Source: Paraburkholderia kirstenboschensis
GTDB lineage: Bacteria > Pseudomonadota > Gammaproteobacteria > Burkholderiales > Burkholderiaceae
Direction of reading: 5' to 3'
Assembly (NCBI RefSeq): GCF_904848585.1
Contig: NZ_CAJHCR010000026.1
Location: 1 to 64,000 of the forward strand
DNA: 64,000 bases
Below, piece by piece: positions 26,901-35,172 of the stretch (position 1 is its first letter; each line of letters starts with the position of its first letter). The notes under the pieces were generated by a model, which saw only the letters and a program-made list of their open reading frames with translations, was not told the origin of the DNA and ran no database searches. Both the position numbers and the translations under genes were made by a program.

Positions 26901-27074
26901 GGTCGTCGGATCGGCGCCGGGCAGTTGCCCCTGCACCAGGATCGTAGGAAAGTCGATTTCAGGCAGTGGCGCGACCGGCAGCAGCCTGAATGCCAGGATA
27001 CCGAACAGCGCAAGGGCGACCGCCAGCAACGTCGTCGCGATGGGCCGCCTGACGAATGGGCCAGACAGGTTCAT
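23922..27074 (-). CDS. mdtC: RND efflux transporter subunit, MdtC-like
   Basis: 1050-aa inner-membrane RND permease, second of a pair as in MdtBC pumps, where the two proteins form heterotrimers. Signatures: N-terminal GPFVRRPIATTLLAVALALFG, the SPLERQFGH-like TTPLERQFGHIAGL and the TM4 acidic pair in ISTGFVVDDAIVVVENIMRH, plus GIVKKNAIMMIDFAIA in TM10. The start at 27074 overlaps the mdtB-like stop (ATGA). Odd feature: a low-complexity Ala/Gly/Ser/Thr stretch of about 35 residues (roughly residues 765-800) lies between DIYVPASPALA and VPLAAMARFS, where relatives have only a short loop. Pump substrates cannot be inferred. Confidence 0.95.
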   Translation of the reverse strand: MNLSGPFVRRPIATTLLAVALALFGILAFRLLPVAPLPEIDFPTILVQGQLPGADPTTVATSVTTPLERQFGHIAGLAQMTSVSSRGQTQITLQFDLSRNIDGAARDVQAAINAAKTNLSPNMDGSPTYRKVNPADSPILVISLTSDTATPAQLYDAASTVLQQKLMQTTGVGNVVVGGAALPAVRVELNPERVSHYGISLEQIRSTIGNANVDLPKGSMSASGQNYSIGANDMLYSPADYGRLIVRQNNGNIVRVSDLGYVRQDVEKLENYGLSNGKPAVLLVLYKQPGANVIDAVDNVKAELPALEAAILSTIKLAISVDRTKTIRGSLLDVEITLLVSIVLVTAVTFAFFRSWRATLIPAIVVPLSLLGTFGVMYFLGYSLNNLSLMALTISTGFVVDDAIVVVENIMRHLERGKNPVEAALAGAQEVGFTVFSISVSLIAVFVPLLFMGGLMGRLLREFSVSLSVAIVMSMLISLTVTPMLTSIFLRGGQQAGKGDDHHESGFSRLYGTSLRWVIRHPLLMGGVTVLVFVLNLWLFTVVPKGFFPEEDTGLLLGTLQASQSISWHEMQHQFQMVNKAVQENPNVAFVGGFVGGANALNNALLFVTLKPLGERRATADQVIAQVRRRLADTPGTQLYLQSLQDLAAGGRQSAAQYQYTLTADDQATLDQWVPKLVAQMHKMPALADINTDQQDKSMQVGIDVDRDSAARMGVSFKDIDEALYDAFGERQVSAIYGSANQYHVVMEVAPEYWTSTSVLKDIYVPASPALATSGASTTAAGGATGASAATPSAAAQANGSALVPLAAMARFSTDPSAISINHQATFPAITVSFNLRPGASIGPVTQQISQAVAALRMPASISGAFAGTAAAFRESMASEPLLILAALLSVYVVLGMLYENLVHPLTILSTLPSAGVGALIALLLTHTELSIIALIGVLMLIGIVKKNAIMMIDFAIAEGRQHALPPEEAIVRAGLIRFRPIMMTTVAAIFGALPLVLGSGYGSEFRKPLGISIIGGLVFSQVITLYTTPVIYLWLDRASQRLRRRRKHA

Positions 27075-30000
27075 TGCACATACTCCGTTGCGATCGGCTC
27101 GTCCGCGGCAAAGCGTCTTTCCAGACGATGCATTGCCAGATAGATCACCGGCGTCGAGAACAAGGTCAGCAACTGGCTGACGCACAGGCCGCCGATAATC
27201 GCGATGCCGAGTGGATGCCTCAACTCGGAGCCCATGCCGGAGCCGAACGCGAGCGGCAGTGCGCCGAACAGCGACGCCATCGTCGTCATCAGGATGGGAC
27301 GGAAGCGCTGTTCAGCCGCACGCCGGATCGCATCGTGTGCGGACAGGCCGTGGTTCCGCTGCCCTTCCAGCGCGAAGTCGATCATCATGATCGCGTTCTT
27401 CATCACGATGCCGATCAGCAGCACGATACCGATCAGGCCCATGATGTCGAACTGCGTCCCGGCCATCAGCAGCGCCAGCAGCGCGCCAAGCGCCGCCGAT
27501 GGGAGCGTGGACAGGATCGTGACGGGATGAATGAAGCTCTCGTACAGGATGCCGAGCATCAGATACACCACGATCACGGCAGCGGCGACAAGATACCCTT
27601 CGCTCGCCAGCGACGACTGAAAGGTCGCGGCCGAGCCTTCCAGCGACACCTGGACGGACTGCGGCAACCCTATCTGTTCCTTGACCCGCTCAAGACGGGC
27701 GATCGCAGTGCCGAGGCTGTATCCGGGAGCGAGATTGAATGACACGTCCGCATAGGGGAACTGGCCCTTGCGATCAATCCTCAGCGGCGCGGGCATTACC
27801 TTCATCGTCGCCATCGACGCGAGCGGCGCGAGGCTGCCCGACGACGTATCGACATAGAGTCCTGAAAGCAGATGCGCAAGGTCGTCGGCGTTGTTTCTCG
27901 CGACCAGTACGACGTGATACTGGTTCAGCTGCGTGTAGATCGTCGACACCTGGCGCTGACCAAACGCGTCGTACAGCACGTCGTCGATCGCCTGCGGCGT
28001 GATGCCAAGGCGCGACGCGGTATCGCGGTCGAACGTGAGTTGCACCTGATTGCCTGACTGCATCGCCTCACTCTGCACGTCGGCAAACGCCGGATCGCGG
28101 CGCAACGCGCCAACCAACTCGCCAATCCAGCGAGTAAGCAGCGCCGGATCGGTCGACTGTACGCCGAGACGGTAGCTCGTCGTTGAGACGGTGTCGTCGA
28201 GCGTCAGATCCTGCACCGGATGCAGAAACAGGCGCACGCCCGCGAGGTCCGCGGTGTCATCGGTCAGGCGGCGGATCACCTCGTCGATGCGCGCTCGCTC
28301 GCCCTTGTCTTTCAGATTGATCAACAGCGTGCCCTGATTGATCGTCGGTCTCGTCTGGTCGATGCCGACAAACGACGAGAGACTTGCGACTGCCGGATCG
28401 CGTGCGATCAGGTCGACGACCTGCTGCTGTTGGCCGATCATGCGCTGGAACGAAATGGTCGGTGCGGCCTGCACGACACCTTCGATCAGACCTGTGTCCT
28501 GCTCGGGAAAGAAGCCCTTCGGCATCAGCATCAGCACGACGAACGTCAGCGTGGCCGTCAACACCACCGATGCGATCGTCAGGCGCCGATGTGACAACAC
28601 CCAGTCGAGACCGCGTATGTACCTGCTGTTGAGCCGGTCGAAGAAATCGACCCGATGCGAGTGTGGCCGCGCTTTTAACATGCGCGAGCACATCATCGGC
28701 GTAAGCGTCAGCGACACCAACGCCGACAGGACGATCGCAACCGACAGCGTCAGCGCGAACTCACGGAACAGGCGCCCGACCACGTCACCCATGAACAGCA
28801 ACGGGATCATGACCGCAATCAGCGACACGGACAACGAGACGATCGTAAAGCCGATCTCCTTCGCACCCTTGATCGCGGCCCTCAGGGGCGTTTCCCCGGC
28901 CTCGATGTAGCGCGTAATGTTCTCGATCATTACGATCGCGTCGTCGACGACAAAGCCTGTCGCGACGGTCAGCGACATCAACGTGAGGTTATTCAGCGAA
29001 AAGCCGAGCCCGTACGCGAGCGCGAGTGTGCCGGCCAGCGAAAGCGGCACGGTGACTGCGGGAATCACGGTAGCGGGCACATTGCGCAGGAATACGAATA
29101 TCACCATCACGACGAGCGCCACGGCGATTGCCAACTCCGTTTCGACGTCGGCAACCGACGCGCGGATCGTCTTTGTGCGATCCGTCAGCACGGCGACCTT
29201 CACCGATGCGGGCAAGCTCGCCCGCAGTTGCGGCAACAGCTTCTGCACGCTATCGACCACATCGATCACGTTGGCGCCCGGCTGCCGCTGGATGTTCAGC
29301 ACGATAGACGGCGTGCTGTTGGTCCACGCCGCCTGTTGCAAATTCTCGGCGCTGTCGATCGATTTGGCGATCTGCGCCAGCCGAACCGGTGCGCCTTGCC
29401 GGTACGCGATGATCAGGTCGCGATAGTCCGCCGCCGATTGCAGCTGGTCGTTCGCGCCGATCGAGTACGACTGGTACTTTCCGTCGAGACTGCCCTTCGC
29501 CAGGTCAACGTTGGCACTGCCGAGCGCGGTACGCACGTCGTCGATGGACATGCCGAGTGCGTTGAGCGCGCCGGTATCGGTCTGCACCCGCACGGCCGGC
29601 CGCTGACCGCCGCTGATCGTGACCAGGCCCACGCCTGAAATCTGCGAGATCTTCTGCGCAAACCGAGTATCGGCCAGGTCCTCGATCTTCGTCAGCGGCA
29701 GCACGCCGGATGTCAGCGACAGCGTGAGCACCGGGGCGTCGGCAGGGTTGACCTTGCTGTAGACAGGCGGATACGGCAGATTAGCCGGCAGAAAGCTCGA
29801 GGACGCATTGATCGCGGCCTGCACTTCCTGCTCGGCGACGTCGAGCGAAAACGACAGATCGAACTGCAACGTGATCACCGACGTGCCGTTCGAGCTTGTC
29901 GAGTTCATCGCCTTCAGCCCCGACATCTGGCCGAGCTGTCTTTCGAGCGGCGAGGTGATCGACGAACTGACCACATCCGGGCTTGCGCCGGGATACTGCG

Positions 30001-30145
30001 TGTAGACCTGGATCGTCGGATAGTCGATTTCCGGTAGCGCCGAAACAGGCAGCAGGATGTATCCCAGCACGCCGGCCAGAAACATCGCGATCATCAACAG
30101 CGCGGTCGCAATGGGCCGCTCGATAAAGATTCGTGAAACATTCAT
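27071..30145 (-). CDS. mdtB: RND efflux transporter subunit, MdtB-like
   Basis: 1024-aa inner-membrane RND permease with the usual 12 TM segments and two large periplasmic loops. Signatures: MNVSRIFIERPIATALLMIA, VSALPEIDYPTIQVYTQYPG, TSPLERQLGQMSGL, the TM4 Asp pair in VATGFVVDDAIVMIENITRY and GIVMKNAIMMIDFALEG in TM10. It uses the proton gradient to expel compounds from the periplasm or inner leaflet. It lies 12 nt behind the fusion-protein gene and overlaps the second RND gene; the order mdtA-B-C-outer membrane factor matches MdtABC/MuxABC systems. Confidence 0.95.
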   Translation of the reverse strand: MNVSRIFIERPIATALLMIAMFLAGVLGYILLPVSALPEIDYPTIQVYTQYPGASPDVVSSSITSPLERQLGQMSGLKAMNSTSSNGTSVITLQFDLSFSLDVAEQEVQAAINASSSFLPANLPYPPVYSKVNPADAPVLTLSLTSGVLPLTKIEDLADTRFAQKISQISGVGLVTISGGQRPAVRVQTDTGALNALGMSIDDVRTALGSANVDLAKGSLDGKYQSYSIGANDQLQSAADYRDLIIAYRQGAPVRLAQIAKSIDSAENLQQAAWTNSTPSIVLNIQRQPGANVIDVVDSVQKLLPQLRASLPASVKVAVLTDRTKTIRASVADVETELAIAVALVVMVIFVFLRNVPATVIPAVTVPLSLAGTLALAYGLGFSLNNLTLMSLTVATGFVVDDAIVMIENITRYIEAGETPLRAAIKGAKEIGFTIVSLSVSLIAVMIPLLFMGDVVGRLFREFALTLSVAIVLSALVSLTLTPMMCSRMLKARPHSHRVDFFDRLNSRYIRGLDWVLSHRRLTIASVVLTATLTFVVLMLMPKGFFPEQDTGLIEGVVQAAPTISFQRMIGQQQQVVDLIARDPAVASLSSFVGIDQTRPTINQGTLLINLKDKGERARIDEVIRRLTDDTADLAGVRLFLHPVQDLTLDDTVSTTSYRLGVQSTDPALLTRWIGELVGALRRDPAFADVQSEAMQSGNQVQLTFDRDTASRLGITPQAIDDVLYDAFGQRQVSTIYTQLNQYHVVLVARNNADDLAHLLSGLYVDTSSGSLAPLASMATMKVMPAPLRIDRKGQFPYADVSFNLAPGYSLGTAIARLERVKEQIGLPQSVQVSLEGSAATFQSSLASEGYLVAAAVIVVYLMLGILYESFIHPVTILSTLPSAALGALLALLMAGTQFDIMGLIGIVLLIGIVMKNAIMMIDFALEGQRNHGLSAHDAIRRAAEQRFRPILMTTMASLFGALPLAFGSGMGSELRHPLGIAIIGGLCVSQLLTLFSTPVIYLAMHRLERRFAADEPIATEYVQ

Positions 30146-30157
30146 CGTCAGCTCCGC

Positions 30158-31279
30158 TCAGTGCGCCACGACTTTCACGAGCGAGCCGGTATCAAGCCTG
30201 TCTGCACCGTCGGTCGCGACCCGTTCTCCTGCCTTCACACCGCCATCGAGAATCGCCGTGTCGTCGCCTTTTACCGGCCCGGTCTTCACGTTGCGCAATA
30301 CCACTGCGCCTGCGCCGCCGATCACGAAAACGAAATTGCCGTTCGCGCCATGCTGGATTGCCGTAGTCGGCACGACCGGAATCCGGCGCAGCGTGTCGAC
30401 CTGCATCCGGACATTCACGAATTCGTTTGGGAACAGCGCGCTGCCGGAATCGGGGAAGACGGCCTTGACGTTGATCGTGCCGGCGCTCGTATTGACGAGG
30501 TTGTCGACCGCAAGCAGCGAGCCCTTCGCGAGCAACGATTTGCCGTCACGGTCGTAGGCCAGCACCTGAACCTCCCCGTGCAACATCGCCCGTCGGATCT
30601 GTCCCAGGTCGTCTTCCGGCACCGAGTAGATCACGGTCGCCGGCTGCATCTGCGTGATGACCGCGATACCGGTCGTGCTGGTGCTGCTCACGTAGTTGCC
30701 CGGGTCGACCAGGCGCAAACCCACCACGCCGTCCACCGGAGACGTGATGGTGCAATAGCCGACCTGAACCTGCAGATTGTTCACGTTGCCCGTGTCCGCC
30801 AGCACGGTGCCTTCGTCCTCCTGGACGCTAGCAACTTGCGTATCGAGCGTCTGCTGCGTAATCGAACCCGCTTTGATCAGCTGCTGATAACGTTGCAGGT
30901 CCAGTTTCGCGTTTGCGAGTACAGCCTGGTCATGGCGCAGCGTACCCCGTGCCTGCAGCAACTGCGCGTCGAGCGCCCGCGAATCGACGCGTGCAATCAC
31001 CTGCCCTTTCCTGACCGTCTGCCCCTCGCTGAAATCGACGGAACGCAGTATCCCGTTGACCTGCGTGACGACCGTGACGGTACGTGTCGGTGTCACGGTG
31101 CCGAGCGAATCGATGTAGACAGGAACATCGGTAACCGAAGCCGCAACCGCGCTCACGGGGATCGGATCTGATGCGACAGCCGTCTGACGGAGACCGTGAG
31201 CCTGGTGGAACCACCCAATAGCCACGACTCCGGCTATGAATATACTTAGTATCGCAAAGTATCTTGTAAGGTTTTTCAT
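30158..31279 (-). CDS. mdtA: RND periplasmic adaptor (membrane fusion protein), MdtA-like
   Basis: 373-aa periplasmic adaptor anchored by an N-terminal hydrophobic segment (YFAILSIFIAGVVAIGWF). The lipoyl/barrel-sandwich halves are TQVNGILRSVDFSEGQTVRKG and VGYCTITSPVDGVVGLRLVDPG. The intervening alpha-hairpin runs from about residue 105 to 170, and the C-terminal part has FVFVIGGAGAVVLRNVKTG. It links the MdtB/MdtC trimer to the outer membrane factor. The start at 31279 was chosen over 31303 because AGGT is near and the anchor follows directly. First gene of the efflux operon; a sensor kinase gene ends 137 nt upstream on the same strand. Confidence 0.93.
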   Translation of the reverse strand: MKNLTRYFAILSIFIAGVVAIGWFHQAHGLRQTAVASDPIPVSAVAASVTDVPVYIDSLGTVTPTRTVTVVTQVNGILRSVDFSEGQTVRKGQVIARVDSRALDAQLLQARGTLRHDQAVLANAKLDLQRYQQLIKAGSITQQTLDTQVASVQEDEGTVLADTGNVNNLQVQVGYCTITSPVDGVVGLRLVDPGNYVSSTSTTGIAVITQMQPATVIYSVPEDDLGQIRRAMLHGEVQVLAYDRDGKSLLAKGSLLAVDNLVNTSAGTINVKAVFPDSGSALFPNEFVNVRMQVDTLRRIPVVPTTAIQHGANGNFVFVIGGAGAVVLRNVKTGPVKGDDTAILDGGVKAGERVATDGADRLDTGSLVKVVAH

Positions 31280-31415
31280 CACACAACCTGAAAAAATGGC
31301 CATCTCATCAAATGCTCACGCTGCCCTGCCGGACCTTTGGGCGGGGCTCGAGGATCACATTAAATCGTAGTCTTTACGACACGACGACGGTGCAGTCATC
31401 GCGCTGACAAGCCCG

Positions 31416-32717
31416 TTAAGGAATGGGAATTTGCACCACGACCTTGAGTCCGGACGGTGCATTCTGGAAGAGATCGAGCGTGCCGCCATGCTGCTGTGCG
31501 ATGTGCTCCGCTATCGCGAGACCGAGGCCGCTTCCGCCCTTTCGATCCGCCTCAGAGCCGCGCCTGAATGGTTGCTTTATCAACGACAGAAGCGCTTGAG
31601 GCACACCCGGTCCCCGATCCTCAACCGCAATCGAGAGAGTTCGCGCGTCGATGGCAGTCCTGACTGCAAGCCCGACCTGACCGTGCACGACCGCGTTCTG
31701 CATCAGGTTCATCAGAAGGCGCTGCATGCCAACCGGTCGGAACGCAACAGGTGGCAATTCCGCGAGCGACAATTCGAAGGTGCGACCGAGACCTGCATAG
31801 TCGGCAGCGAGCTGTTCGATCAGCGCGTTCAGATCGCCGTGCGTCGCCGGTTCGCTATCCCACCCACGGGCGAAATCGATAAACTGCTGGACGATCGTGT
31901 CGATCTCCTCGACAAAGCGTTCCGCGCTGGCGGCCGGGGCCTCGAATGACTCCGGTGCGAAGATGGCCATGCGCAGCTTGGTCAGCGGCGTGCGGATATC
32001 GTGCGATATGCCCGCAAGCATTTCGGCGCGCGTCGCTTCGAGATCTTCGAGCGTCGACGCCATCCGGTTGAACGCCTCTTCCACTGTTGCCAGCTCGCGC
32101 GGGCCGCTCACGGGAACCGCTTCGGGCCAGACGCCACGCTCGATGGTGCCGGCAGCGCGCGCCAGCCGGCGCAGCGCCTGTTCGACCGGCCGGTGGATCA
32201 GATAGGCCCCAAGAGCAGGAAGGATAGCCGCACTTAACAACAGGCCGATCAGCGCCCAAGGCAGCGTACTGCTCATGGCCGACGTTCCACGCAGCGCCAC
32301 CCAGTACCGCTCGTCCTGCACATGTAGACGCACCCAGATCCGGTGCCCGTCGCGCTCCCAGCGAAGCTGTTCGTCCGGGGCAAGTTCCGATGCCAGTCGA
32401 CCGAAGAAGCGGTGCGCCATGTAGTCGGGAGGCAACCCGTCGTGAGCCTGTGGCGGCGGCAGTTCACCCTGGGGCGCTCGATTCATTTCGAGCAGTTGCC
32501 GGTTTCGCTCGTCCTCCGGCAGGACTGACAACAGCCGGTCCAGGATCCGGATCTGCGATGCCACGAGCGCTGCCCCATCGTCAACTCTCGGCTTCTGGAT
32601 AAAGTTCAGATAGACGCCAAAGACCAGGATCTGACTTGTCAGCATCAGTACAATCAGCAGCAATACGTTGCGCGCGAAAAGGGAACCCCGCCATACCGAC
32701 TTGCCGCTTCCTTTCAT
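31416..32717 (-). CDS. Sensor histidine kinase without adjacent regulator
   Basis: 433-aa inner-membrane histidine kinase of the EnvZ/OmpR-partner type. It has TM1 at residues 15-35 (VLLLIVLMLTSQILVFGVYL), a periplasmic sensor domain to about 145, TM2 (ALIGLLLSAAILPALGAYL) and a HAMP domain. The H-box is MLAGISHDIRTPLTKLRMA, the N-box LLMNLMQNAVVHG, the G1 box DRGPGVP and the G2 box GGSGLGLAIAEHIAQQHGG. No response regulator is next to it. It sits behind the YXWGXW-type and small membrane protein genes and ahead of the RND operon. By inference it may pair with the OmpR-family regulators at 17-19 kb, whose promoters carry the same tandem sites. Confidence 0.93.
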   Translation of the reverse strand: MKGSGKSVWRGSLFARNVLLLIVLMLTSQILVFGVYLNFIQKPRVDDGAALVASQIRILDRLLSVLPEDERNRQLLEMNRAPQGELPPPQAHDGLPPDYMAHRFFGRLASELAPDEQLRWERDGHRIWVRLHVQDERYWVALRGTSAMSSTLPWALIGLLLSAAILPALGAYLIHRPVEQALRRLARAAGTIERGVWPEAVPVSGPRELATVEEAFNRMASTLEDLEATRAEMLAGISHDIRTPLTKLRMAIFAPESFEAPAASAERFVEEIDTIVQQFIDFARGWDSEPATHGDLNALIEQLAADYAGLGRTFELSLAELPPVAFRPVGMQRLLMNLMQNAVVHGQVGLAVRTAIDARTLSIAVEDRGPGVPQALLSLIKQPFRRGSEADRKGGSGLGLAIAEHIAQQHGGTLDLFQNAPSGLKVVVQIPIP

Positions 32718-32860
32718 CTCGCTCTCTCGACGACCTGCTACGCAGGTTATACATAAAACAGTCAGGTGCCTTTGGAATTCGATTGACCGGTCCCGGGACC
32801 GCGGCCGGTCCTCTGCATCGTTGCCTGGGAAAGACACTTATCCACTTGCGCGGTCATGCC

Positions 32861-33193
32861 CTACAGCGCGCCCAAAAAGTTGGCGGACGAATTGCCATAG
32901 CGTCGCGCGAGCCGCGCCAAGGCCATCAGTGCCGCATACTGCACTGTGCACTGTGATGCCAGGTTACTGAACGATCGTGAAGGTGTCACGGCGGGGGATA
33001 ATCGTTTCGGTGCACGTCCATTCAGGCTGATGTACCCTCCGAGCGCAAGTGCACTCAGGACGACCAGCAGCACAAAGTCGGCAACCCACAGACCCCGACG
33101 AGCAGCCCTGGCGCCGAAGTGATGTGCAACATTGCTTTGCGGCTTTGGCGGACGGGGGTGATGTATCGCACGAGACAGGTACGGCGCAGACAT
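32861..33193 (-). CDS. Hypothetical single-TM protein
   Basis: 110-aa protein of no recognised family. It has a basic, Pro-rich N-terminus (SRAIHHPRPPKPQ), one probable membrane segment at residues 36-57 (VADFVLLVVLSALALGGYISL) and a basic C-terminal tail. The start lies one base after the stop of the YXWGXW-type gene, suggesting coupled translation, and the sensor kinase gene starts 143 nt downstream. It could be an accessory membrane partner of that kinase, but this is only positional. Confidence 0.45.
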   Translation of the reverse strand: MSAPYLSRAIHHPRPPKPQSNVAHHFGARAARRGLWVADFVLLVVLSALALGGYISLNGRAPKRLSPAVTPSRSFSNLASQCTVQYAALMALARLARRYGNSSANFLGAL

Positions 33194-33194
33194 T

Positions 33195-33539
33195 TCACAA
33201 CCAGTGACCGGCCACCCAGACCCCACCTACCCAGTGACCAGGCATCCAGACGCGACGCGGCCCCCTAACTACAATCACAGGACGACGTGGCATGACGACG
33301 ACCGCCATGGGAGGTCGGGGCGCTGGCACAACCGTCACAACCGGCGCGACTGCCGGTGGCACGGCTGCAGCATAACCATTTTGCACGACCACGGTCGGCG
33401 GCGCATAGACAGGTACCGCAGGAACGACCGCGACGGGAGCCGGCACGCCGACACCGACGACCACGCCGGCGAATGCCGAAGCAGTCATGGATGTGAGCAG
33501 AGCCCCGCCCGCCAGCATGGCAAACCATCGAGTTTTCAT
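33195..33539 (-). CDS. YXWGXW-type periplasmic protein
   Basis: 114-aa exported protein with a signal peptide (MKTRWFAMLAGGALLTSMTA, cleavage near AFAG). A Val/Pro-rich low-complexity body (PAPVAVVPAVPVYAPPTVVV) leads to a C-terminal YXWGXW-like repeat: RVWMPGHWVGGVWVAGHWL. Proteins with this repeat are common, uncharacterised envelope proteins in Burkholderiaceae. The start at 33539 has AAGGAAG 7 nt upstream. It is the first gene of a minus-strand unit leading to the sensor kinase, with the tandem TGACA site about 90 nt upstream. Confidence 0.75.
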   Translation of the reverse strand: MKTRWFAMLAGGALLTSMTASAFAGVVVGVGVPAPVAVVPAVPVYAPPTVVVQNGYAAAVPPAVAPVVTVVPAPRPPMAVVVMPRRPVIVVRGPRRVWMPGHWVGGVWVAGHWL

Positions 33540-33631
33540 GAGCATCTTCCTTTACAGAGAGGACACGAGGTGTATCGCGCGCCGAGAAGAGAATGTACAG
33601 AGATCGCGACCTCAAATCTGTTGGAAAGGTG

Positions 33632-33646
33632 TGTCAAAAAATGTCA
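33632..33646 (-). promoter_or_regulatory. Tandem TGACA-N5-TGACA site, promoter B-left
   Basis: Plus-strand TGTCA-aaaaa-TGTCA; read toward the YXWGXW-type/kinase unit it is TGACA-N5-TGACA followed by CCTTTCCAACAG. The surrounding 35 bases are nearly the same as at 18476-18490. Confidence 0.55.
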
Positions 33647-33999
33647 CTTTGGCACCGGCGCGGAAATGATCGCCTTATTTGCACCAAATCCCTTGCCAGC
33701 AACTTACGCCAAAGACACTGCGACGCTCAAAAAACTGCCCGAACAACAGGCCATCGCCGAGCTGATAGAAACCAGACGGCGGCCTCCTGATCTGGCCACG
33801 CATCAGCCAGACTGAGCAGGACTCCCTGGATGCAACCTGTCGCAGGTTATACAGATTTCTTAGAGCACGTGTTCCGTCCGTCAGGGAGCATCCCGAACCC
33901 CGAAACCCATCGCAACGCATAGGCGACGAAGCCATCGTGGGAGTGCGTACGACTGTCGCGTTCTAACCGGCTCGCACATCGTGCTAAGCCAAATACGGA

Positions 34000-34014
34000 T
34001 GACATCGTTTGACA
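34000..34014 (+). promoter_or_regulatory. Tandem TGACA-N5-TGACA site, promoter B-right
   Basis: TGACA-tcgtt-TGACA followed by TTTGCTAACACCTGG, almost identical over 30 bases to 18657-18671. It would serve the plus-strand gene at 34258. A possible -10 (TAGATT) lies about 35 bases downstream of the second repeat, as at the other copy. Confidence 0.55.
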
Positions 34015-34257
34015 TGCTTTGCTAACACCTGGTGTCGTCCAATTCGTTTAGATTTCCCCATCGAATCGCCACATCCCGACGCTTACTCGCACCGCCCTTA
34101 TCCAAACTTGGTCTCTTTCCCCGGGATTGCCTATGCCGCCCCGGTCGATTCGGGCGACGAATGTACAGGAAGCGTGTCGAGAAAAAGCGAAGTCGACTTG
34201 CGCTTGAGCCGCGGGCTTCCCGTCGCCAACCAGCTTCCCGTATATAAGGGGATCATT

Positions 34258-34629
34258 ATGTACGAGCCTCTATTGATTGAACCACTGCAGGAAGGCGGAC
34301 TGGACGCGCTCCGCGTCGTCATCGGAAACAGCGCGGCTCTGCTTGGCGCCAACGAGATAGAAGAGCTGATCAGGTATCTCGGTCACCTCCGCGCTCAAAT
34401 GCTACCAGCGCCGCCGCCAGCACCGGTGGAATCCGTGACTTACACGCTCGAAGTCGACCCGTCCTGGCATGTCGATAAGAGCCCTTTATTGGAAGGTTCC
34501 ACCGTTCTGATGCTTCGGCACGCTGGCTTTGGCTGGATCGCATTTTCACTGCCTCCGCAGAGCATCGCGAAACTGCAAGCCGCGCTGACTGTGCGGCCGC
34601 CTTTTGCGATGAGCCCGGTGGCAAATTAA
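34258..34629 (+). CDS. Hypothetical protein
   Basis: 123-aa cytosolic protein, no family recognised. It begins MYEPLLIEPLQEGGLDALRVV, contains a helical NEIEELIRYLGHLRAQM segment, a Pro/Ala linker and a C-terminal beta-rich half with YTLEVDPSWHVD and GFGWIAFSLPPQ. The start was chosen because AAGGGG precedes it at correct spacing; the frame extends upstream without a better site. It has its own tandem TGACA site 244 nt upstream and is divergent from the YXWGXW-type/kinase unit, so it is a likely regulon member. Confidence 0.6.
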   Translation: MYEPLLIEPLQEGGLDALRVVIGNSAALLGANEIEELIRYLGHLRAQMLPAPPPAPVESVTYTLEVDPSWHVDKSPLLEGSTVLMLRHAGFGWIAFSLPPQSIAKLQAALTVRPPFAMSPVAN

Positions 34630-35172
34630 ACTGAGTTAAGGTCGAAAGTGGTGTTCGAGGTGAGGCACGGATTTGAAGGCGGTGGCGGTTTAGCTGAGAA
34701 TGGGGTTCTGGTAATCATCTAGCCGGCCTCCCTCCGTTCGACGCGAACGGCTGGCGCAAAGTCGGGGTGCGAACACCAACGTGACGCACAGGAGCTCGCC
34801 GCGCGCTTTAAGGCATGACATCGCTACACTGACCTCACCCAAGATCCGTCCGCATTTTGGGTACGAGCGATTCCTCTCGGCTACCTTGTCGTCAGTCTTT
34901 TAACTTCACAGCGCCCTTCAACAGAAGAACAGCAGTTTCCGTCGCAACATGGCAAAGATAGGTTGCCTGACATCCGGCACGACGATCTCTGAACCACGTG
35001 CAGCTGGTGAGATCAGGCAGCCCGGCGGAGACCGATAAGCGGTTACTGGATGCAGACTTGACAGAGGTCAACCGTTCTCCGGTAAACATTCCGGTTAAGC
35101 CAAGGGACAAACGTATATTCGTCGTATGCGTTTGCGCCGATGTAGATCCAGTGGTGCAAGAAGTTGTCCATG
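34630..35172. other. Gene-poor stretch containing a solo IS110 end
   Basis: Apart from the IS110 end at 34711-34795 no gene is convincing. A 72-codon frame on the minus strand (34892-35110) has no ribosome-binding site or recognisable motif. Confidence 0.4.
34711..34795 (+). mobile_element. Solo IS110 non-coding end
   Basis: The reverse complement of this stretch aligns along its length with the blocks directly upstream of the two IS110 transposases (3994-4085 and 42774-42866), including the CCGTTCG-N3-CGAACGG palindrome. A transposase would have to start near 34800 on the plus strand, but none is present. It is therefore an orphan end left by excision, deletion or one-sided recombination. 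Confidence 0.7.

Noticed and set aside
33675..33935. 86-codon minus-strand frame in the B control region
   Set aside because: Overlaps the regulatory region, no start signal, composition not protein-like.
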